DNA of 36,804 bases from Candidatus Omnitrophota bacterium (GTDB taxonomy: Bacteria; Omnitrophota; Gorgyraeia; Gygaellales; JAMWCP01): assembly GCA_023819665.1 (NCBI GenBank), contig JAMWCP010000005.1, positions 1-36,804 of the forward strand. Reading direction: 5' to 3'. The stretch's first letter is position 1. Every line of letters starts with the position of its first letter. Shown here piece by piece: positions 33,352-36,804 of the stretch. The translations under genes were made by a program, and so were the position numbers. The notes below the pieces were generated by a model, which was not told the origin of the DNA, did not search any database, and saw only the letters and a list, made by a program, of their open reading frames with translations.

Positions 33352-34386
33352 ATGGAGAAAATCGGTATACTTACAGGTGGCGGAGATTGTCCGGGATTAA
33401 ACCCTGTAATAAGAGCTGTGGTGCGCAAGGGATACAACGAAGGATATGAAATCATGGGTATTAAAAACGGATGGAAAGGCTTGATAGAAGGGGATTATAT
33501 GAAATTAGACCTTGCTAGCGTCTCAGGAATATTACCTAAAGGAGGAACCATTCTTGGAACGAGTAGAACTAATCCTTATAAAAAAGAATCGGATATTCAG
33601 AAAGTTAAAGATAATTATCAAAATATAGGATTAATGGGATTGATTGCTGTAGGAGGAGAAGATACATTAGGTGTGGCAGTAAAACTTATCAATGATGGTA
33701 TTATTACTAATATTGTCGGCGTCCCTAAAACTATAGATAATGATCTTTCTTGCACAGATTACACTTTTGGCTTTGATACAGCAATAAATATTGCTACTGA
33801 ATGTATTGATCGTTTACACACTACTGCTGAAAGTCATCACCGTATTATAGTAGTAGAAGTTATGGGTAGACATGCTGGGTGGATAGCAACAGAAGCAGGA
33901 ATTGCTGGCGGAGCAGATGTAATATTAATACCTGAAATACCTATTGATATAGATGAAGTATGCGAACTTATTCGCAGAAGACACAATCGTGGAAAGACTT
34001 TCAGTATTGTAGTAGTAGCAGAAGGTGCACATTTTAAAGAAGGTTCTATGATTATTCAAGAAGATAAAGTTGACGAATTTGGTCATGTAAGATTGGGCGG
34101 AGTGGGAGAAATTTTAGGAAAAGAGATAGAAAAACATACAGGATATGAAACACGGATAAGTGTCTTAGGACATATTCAAAGAGGGGGTAGTCCTACCGCC
34201 TTCGATCGCATATTGGGTACAAGATTTGGCATAAGAGCAGTAGAGTTAATAAAAGAAAAAAAATTTGGCCGTATGGTAGCATTATCAGGAAATAAAATTA
34301 TCGATGTTGACATGAAAGAGGCAACAAAAGCATTAAAAACTGTAGATATGGAATTATATAAAATAGCTAAGGAGTTTTTTGGATGA
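33352..34386 (+). CDS. pfkA: 6-phosphofructokinase, PPi-type residues
   Basis: Phosphorylates fructose 6-phosphate; 344 residues. Visible: ILTGGGDCPGLNPVIRAVV (nucleotide loop), GGTILGTSRTNPY (~64-76), IAVGGEDTLGVA (98-109), VGVPKTIDNDLSCTDYTFGFDTA (122-144), VVEVMGRHAGWIA (~167), VVAEGAHFKEG and LGHIQRGGSPTAFDRILGTRFG. The position equivalent to E. coli Gly104 is Asp104 and that of Gly124 is Lys126; this Asp/Lys pair characterises pyrophosphate-dependent PFKs, whereas ATP enzymes have Gly at the first position. It is close to the actinobacterial 'group III' type. The start has GAGGAGG. The stop overlaps gmhA. Confidence 0.93.
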   Translation: MEKIGILTGGGDCPGLNPVIRAVVRKGYNEGYEIMGIKNGWKGLIEGDYMKLDLASVSGILPKGGTILGTSRTNPYKKESDIQKVKDNYQNIGLMGLIAVGGEDTLGVAVKLINDGIITNIVGVPKTIDNDLSCTDYTFGFDTAINIATECIDRLHTTAESHHRIIVVEVMGRHAGWIATEAGIAGGADVILIPEIPIDIDEVCELIRRRHNRGKTFSIVVVAEGAHFKEGSMIIQEDKVDEFGHVRLGGVGEILGKEIEKHTGYETRISVLGHIQRGGSPTAFDRILGTRFGIRAVELIKEKKFGRMVALSGNKIIDVDMKEATKALKTVDMELYKIAKEFFG

Positions 34387-34958
34387 TAAAAAGGATAAAA
34401 GGGATAATTCAAGAAAGTATTAAAGTAAAAGAAGAGCTTTTAAGGGAGCAAATTTTTAATATTAATCAAGCAGCATTAGTAATTATTTCTTCTCTAAAGA
34501 AAGGAGGGAAAGTAATTATTTTTGGCAATGGTGGTTCAGCTGCAGATAGTCAGCATATAGTAGCTGAATTGATAGGTAGATTTAAAATAGATAGAAAACC
34601 ATTACCTGCCATTGCTTTGACCACTAATACTTCAAGCTTAACTGCTCTTGCAAATGATTATGGTTATGAGACGGTATTTCAAAAACAAATAGAAGCTTTA
34701 GGTGATAAAAGAGATGTAGCTATAGGAATTTCTACTAGCGGTAAAGCAAAGAGTGTTATAAACGGAATAATTACCGCTAAAAAAATAGGAATGAAGACAA
34801 TTTCATTAACGGGCAAAAGAGGAATTTATTTTGCAAAACTGACAGATGTCTCTATCATTGTTCCTTCAGAAATTACTGCGCGCATCCAGGAAGCCCATGT
34901 TGTTATTGGCCATATACTGTCTGAACTGATTGAAGAAGCGTTTTTTAAAAATAAATGA
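34383..34958 (+). CDS. gmhA: Sedoheptulose-7-phosphate isomerase
   Basis: Makes D-glycero-D-manno-heptose 7-phosphate from sedoheptulose 7-phosphate, first step to LPS heptose. 191 residues, SIS fold. Motifs: KVIIFGNGGSAADSQHIVAELIGRFK (~39-64), ALTTNTSSLTALANDYGYETVFQKQIEALG (~77-106), AIGISTSGKAKSVINGI (~112-128), and the catalytic AHVVIGHILSELIE near the C-terminus. The usual GD before VAIGISTSG is RD here (KRDVAIG). Overlaps pfkA and hldE-C by 4 bases each. Confidence 0.95.
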   Translation: MIKRIKGIIQESIKVKEELLREQIFNINQAALVIISSLKKGGKVIIFGNGGSAADSQHIVAELIGRFKIDRKPLPAIALTTNTSSLTALANDYGYETVFQKQIEALGDKRDVAIGISTSGKAKSVINGIITAKKIGMKTISLTGKRGIYFAKLTDVSIIVPSEITARIQEAHVVIGHILSELIEEAFFKNK

Positions 34959-35434
34959 ATCCAAAGATAGTAAATTTAAAAAAATTAAAGAAAATATTAT
35001 TAATTAAAAGAAAAAAAAATAAAACTGTTGCTTTTACTAATGGCTGTTTTGATATTTTACATTATGGACATATAAAATATCTTAAGAAAGCAAAAGAATT
35101 GGCAGATATCCTCATAGTAGGTATAAACACCGATGCATCGATTAAAAAGATAAAAGGTAATGATAGACCAATAAATCCTCTTAAACATAGAATGGAAGTA
35201 ATCGCTGCTCTTGAAGTAATAGACTATGTAATAAGTTTCCCGGAGACCACCCCCTCTAATTTAATTAAGACAATAAAACCCGATGTATTAATAAAGGGCG
35301 GCGACTGGGAAAAACGTAATGTCGTAGGTGCTGATATAGTTAAAAAATACAACGGTAAAATAGTAATTATACCTTACATAAAAGGGGTATCTACAACTAA
35401 TATAATAAGAAAAATTGTCAAGCGATTCAGTTAA
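34955..35434 (+). CDS. hldC: D-glycero-beta-D-manno-heptose 1-phosphate adenylyltransferase (HldE C-terminal domain type)
   Basis: Activates heptose 1-phosphate to ADP-heptose for LPS. 159 residues, the stand-alone adenylyltransferase domain (domain II) of the bifunctional RfaE/HldE; no kinase domain is fused. Seen: VAFTNGCFDILHYGHIKYLKKAKELADILIVGINTDASIKKIKG with the HxGH nucleotidyltransferase motif (HYGH), RPINPLKHRMEVIAALEVIDYVI, KPDVLIKGGDWEK, and the C-terminal VSTTNIIRKI (ISSTxII motif). The kinase partner and GmhB-type phosphatase must be elsewhere. Overlaps gmhA by ATGA and thiD2 by 20 bases. Confidence 0.94.
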   Translation: MNPKIVNLKKLKKILLIKRKKNKTVAFTNGCFDILHYGHIKYLKKAKELADILIVGINTDASIKKIKGNDRPINPLKHRMEVIAALEVIDYVISFPETTPSNLIKTIKPDVLIKGGDWEKRNVVGADIVKKYNGKIVIIPYIKGVSTTNIIRKIVKRFS

Positions 35435-35849
35435 TAGAATAAATTCTGTATATCGAATTTTAGATGCAAATATAAATCGTACACAAGAAGGTCTGCGTGT
35501 CTGTGAAGATACAGCACGTTTTATATTAAATAATTATTATTTTGCCAGAAAATTAAAAAACATAAGACATAGGTTAAATACTATTAATACATATTATATA
35601 GATAAAAGTAAGAAAAACTTACTAAAAGCAAGGAATATAGAAAAAGATAAAGGAAAAGAGAGTATTTCTCAAGAAATGTATAGGCAAAATTTTAAAGATA
35701 TTCTTTTTGCCAATTTTCGACGCGTTGAAGAATCATTAAGAGTTTTAGAAGAATTCTCTAAGTTAGTGGATAAAAGTGTAGCTCAAAAATATAAAAATAT
35801 TCGTTATGAGATCTATGGAATTGAAAAGAAGATTGCTCTCTCAATCTAA
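35415..35849 (+). CDS. thiD2: ThiD2-type hydroxymethylpyrimidine phosphate kinase domain protein
   Basis: 144-residue protein matching the ThiD2 domain usually found at the N-terminus of ThiD2-ThiE fusions: YRILDANINRTQEGLRVCEDTARFILN at the start, LKNIRHRLN, and FRRVEESLRVLEEFSKLVD near the end. ThiD2 is described as an HMP-phosphate kinase of thiamine synthesis, unrelated to the dual kinase ThiD. The start is TTG with no convincing ribosome-binding site, 20 bases inside hldC, so the true start is uncertain. The C-terminus (YEIYGIEKKIALSI) abuts thiE in another frame in a way that suggests a split fusion. Family call by pattern recognition. Confidence 0.85.
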   Translation: MSSDSVNRINSVYRILDANINRTQEGLRVCEDTARFILNNYYFARKLKNIRHRLNTINTYYIDKSKKNLLKARNIEKDKGKESISQEMYRQNFKDILFANFRRVEESLRVLEEFSKLVDKSVAQKYKNIRYEIYGIEKKIALSI

Positions 35850-36447
35850 ATTATACTTTATATTAGATATGAATTCTATATTAAAACCTCCTCTTTATAT
35901 TATTAAAAAAATATTAAATATGAGAGTATTAAATATTATCCAGCTACGTGACAAATACGGCCATAAATCCGAAATTTTATCTTTGGCAAAGTCTATAAAA
36001 AATATTCTTAATAAAAGTGATATTTTGTTTATTATCAATGATTATATAGATATTGTAAAATTAGTTGATGCAGATGGGATACATTTGGGTCAGAATGACT
36101 TACCTGTTTCATTAGTAAGAAAACTTATCGGGAAAGATAAAATTATTGGTTTATCTTGTCATTCTTTATCCGAAGCCATAAAAGCTCAAGAAGAAGATGT
36201 CGATTATATAAGCATCGGACCCATCTTTAAAACACCTCTCAAACCTGACTACATGGCATTAGGGGTAAAAATATTAAAAAAATTACAAAAACAGATTACT
36301 ATCCCATATTTTCCTATTGGAGGGATAGATCTATCTAATATAGAAAAGATAATCTCATTAGGAATAAATAGAATAGCCATATCAAGATTGTTAGGAAGAG
36401 CAGATAATCTTGATTTTGTTATAACCCAATTAGAACAAAAATTTTAA
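35806..36447 (+). CDS. thiE: Thiamine-phosphate synthase
   Basis: Joins HMP-pyrophosphate and thiazole phosphate to thiamine phosphate. TIM-barrel, 213 residues from ATG 35806 (a second ATG is at 35815). Motifs: LYFILDMNSI (barrel strand 1), LNIIQLRDKYGHKSEILSLA (Gln-x-Arg, HMP-PP binding), LFIINDYIDIVKLVDADGIHLGQNDLPVSLVRKLIG (Asn-Asp and HLGQxDLP), IIGLSCHSLSEAIKAQEEDVDYISIGPIFKTPLKPDYMALGVK and IPYFPIGGIDLSNIEKIISLGINRIAISRLL (phosphate site). There is no Shine-Dalgarno; the first 44 bases overlap thiD2, whose frame is one base away, so translation may rely on coupling or frameshifting. Confidence 0.93.
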   Translation: MRSMELKRRLLSQSKLYFILDMNSILKPPLYIIKKILNMRVLNIIQLRDKYGHKSEILSLAKSIKNILNKSDILFIINDYIDIVKLVDADGIHLGQNDLPVSLVRKLIGKDKIIGLSCHSLSEAIKAQEEDVDYISIGPIFKTPLKPDYMALGVKILKKLQKQITIPYFPIGGIDLSNIEKIISLGINRIAISRLLGRADNLDFVITQLEQKF

Positions 36448-36451
36448 TCAA

Positions 36452-36804
36452 ATGACCCAGGTAGAATTTGCACACAAGAACATAGTTACAGATTTAATGA
36501 GAAATATTGCTAAGATAGAAAGATTACCTACTAAAATGATATGTAAAAGAATAAGAGAAGGTAAAATTGTAATACTTAACAACAATCAACATATAGTTAA
36601 AAAACCATGCGCAGTTGGATTAGGATTAAGAACTAAAGTAAATGCTAACATTGGAAGCTCTTCTGATTGTATTAGAATAACAGATGAATTAAAGAAATTA
36701 GAGATTGCTATAAAATACGGTGCAGATACAGTAATGGATTTAAGTATAGGAGGGGATTTAAAAAAAATAAGAAGGCAGATAATAAAACATTCTTCCATTC
36801 CAGT
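36452..36804 (+). CDS. thiC: Phosphomethylpyrimidine synthase ThiC, 3' truncated by window edge
   Basis: Radical SAM enzyme that makes HMP-P from aminoimidazole ribotide. The track does not list it because it runs off the end; the ATG at 36452 opens a frame to the last base: MTQVEFAHKNIVTDLMRNIAKIER, then GKIVILNNNQHIVKKPCAVGLGLRTKVNANIGSSSDCIRITDELKKLEIAIKYGADTVMDLSIGGDLKKIRRQIIKHSSIP. The VGxGLRTKVNANIGxS and ADTVMDLSxGGD motifs are diagnostic of ThiC. The C-terminal [4Fe-4S] motif lies outside the window. It starts 4 bases after thiE. ThiC, ThiD2 and ThiE together cover HMP synthesis, its phosphorylation and the coupling step. No TPP riboswitch fits in the gaps here. Confidence 0.95.
   Translation, partial: MTQVEFAHKNIVTDLMRNIAKIERLPTKMICKRIREGKIVILNNNQHIVKKPCAVGLGLRTKVNANIGSSSDCIRITDELKKLEIAIKYGADTVMDLSIGGDLKKIRRQIIKHSSIP

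Noticed and set aside
35395-36455. TPP (thi-box) riboswitch controlling thiD2-thiE-thiC
   Set aside because: The genes overlap or are separated by 4 bases and no CTGAGA/ACCTGA-type conserved boxes are seen between them.

Overview
The window is AT-rich, almost entirely coding, and 43 of the 45 intact or edge-truncated genes I can support lie on the plus strand. There is no rRNA, tRNA, CRISPR array or mobile element that I can recognise. An LptD-type outer-membrane LPS assembly protein, heptose-pathway genes (gmhA, hldE C-terminal domain) and nucleotide-sugar genes indicate a diderm bacterium that makes LPS. Asp23/AmaP, DUF1844, a ThiD2-type thiamine protein and an SMC with an unusual hinge point away from the well-studied Proteobacteria. 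My best guess is an uncultivated lineage such as Omnitrophota (OP3) or a relative, but this is an inference from gene content and protein style and no search was done.

Layout. (1) 1-1124: 3' end of a class A beta-lactamase-like serine hydrolase, then an isoaspartyl methyltransferase with a signal peptide. (2) 1183-3481: pgk-tpiA-secG operon behind a sigma70-like promoter. (3) 3532-7063: an MFS/BT1-like transporter, a MarC-family membrane protein, glgC and a short ArgA-like acetyltransferase. (4) 7078-10252: acyl-CoA dehydrogenase, EtfB, and an EtfA with an N-terminal 2x[4Fe-4S] domain, a plausible electron-bifurcating complex. (5) 10485-13919: a 58-residue excisionase-type HTH protein and smc. 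(6) 15098-13911, minus strand: a GAF-GGDEF diguanylate cyclase whose 3' end overlaps that of smc. (7) 15262-20250: ROK glucokinase, small transaldolase, lptD, UDP-glucose dehydrogenase. (8) 20256-26014: dTDP-rhamnose and UDP-sugar genes (rmlA, rmlB, a UDP-HexNAc epimerase-like SDR, UDP-xylose synthase, an RmlC-like cupin, rmlD), interrupted by two decayed genes. (9) 26112-36804: a tightly packed run of 18 genes starting at rpsU behind a near-consensus promoter: TIM-barrel protein, MEMO1, DUF1844, Trm112-like, aroQ, pepP/Q, efp, accB, accC, asp23-like, amaP, pfkA, gmhA, hldE-C, thiD2, thiE, thiC (cut by the window edge).

Functionally the window combines sugar catabolism (glucokinase, a PFK with the residues of the PPi-dependent type, transaldolase, TPI, PGK, glycogen synthesis) with envelope building (LptD, LPS heptose, UDP-GlcA/UDP-xylose, dTDP-rhamnose, fatty-acid initiation by AccBC, SecG) and thiamine synthesis. 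The most notable points are: remnants of a WbpA-like UDP-N-acetylhexosamine dehydrogenase between rmlB and the epimerase, with its NAD, catalytic-Cys and C-terminal motifs still readable in shifted frames; an RmlC-like gene with an internal stop; thiD2 and thiE arranged like a ThiD2-ThiE fusion split by one +1 frameshift; and an SMC whose hinge is far shorter than the canonical one. I saw no convincing Rho-independent terminator hairpin; operon ends are inferred from spacing and promoters only.
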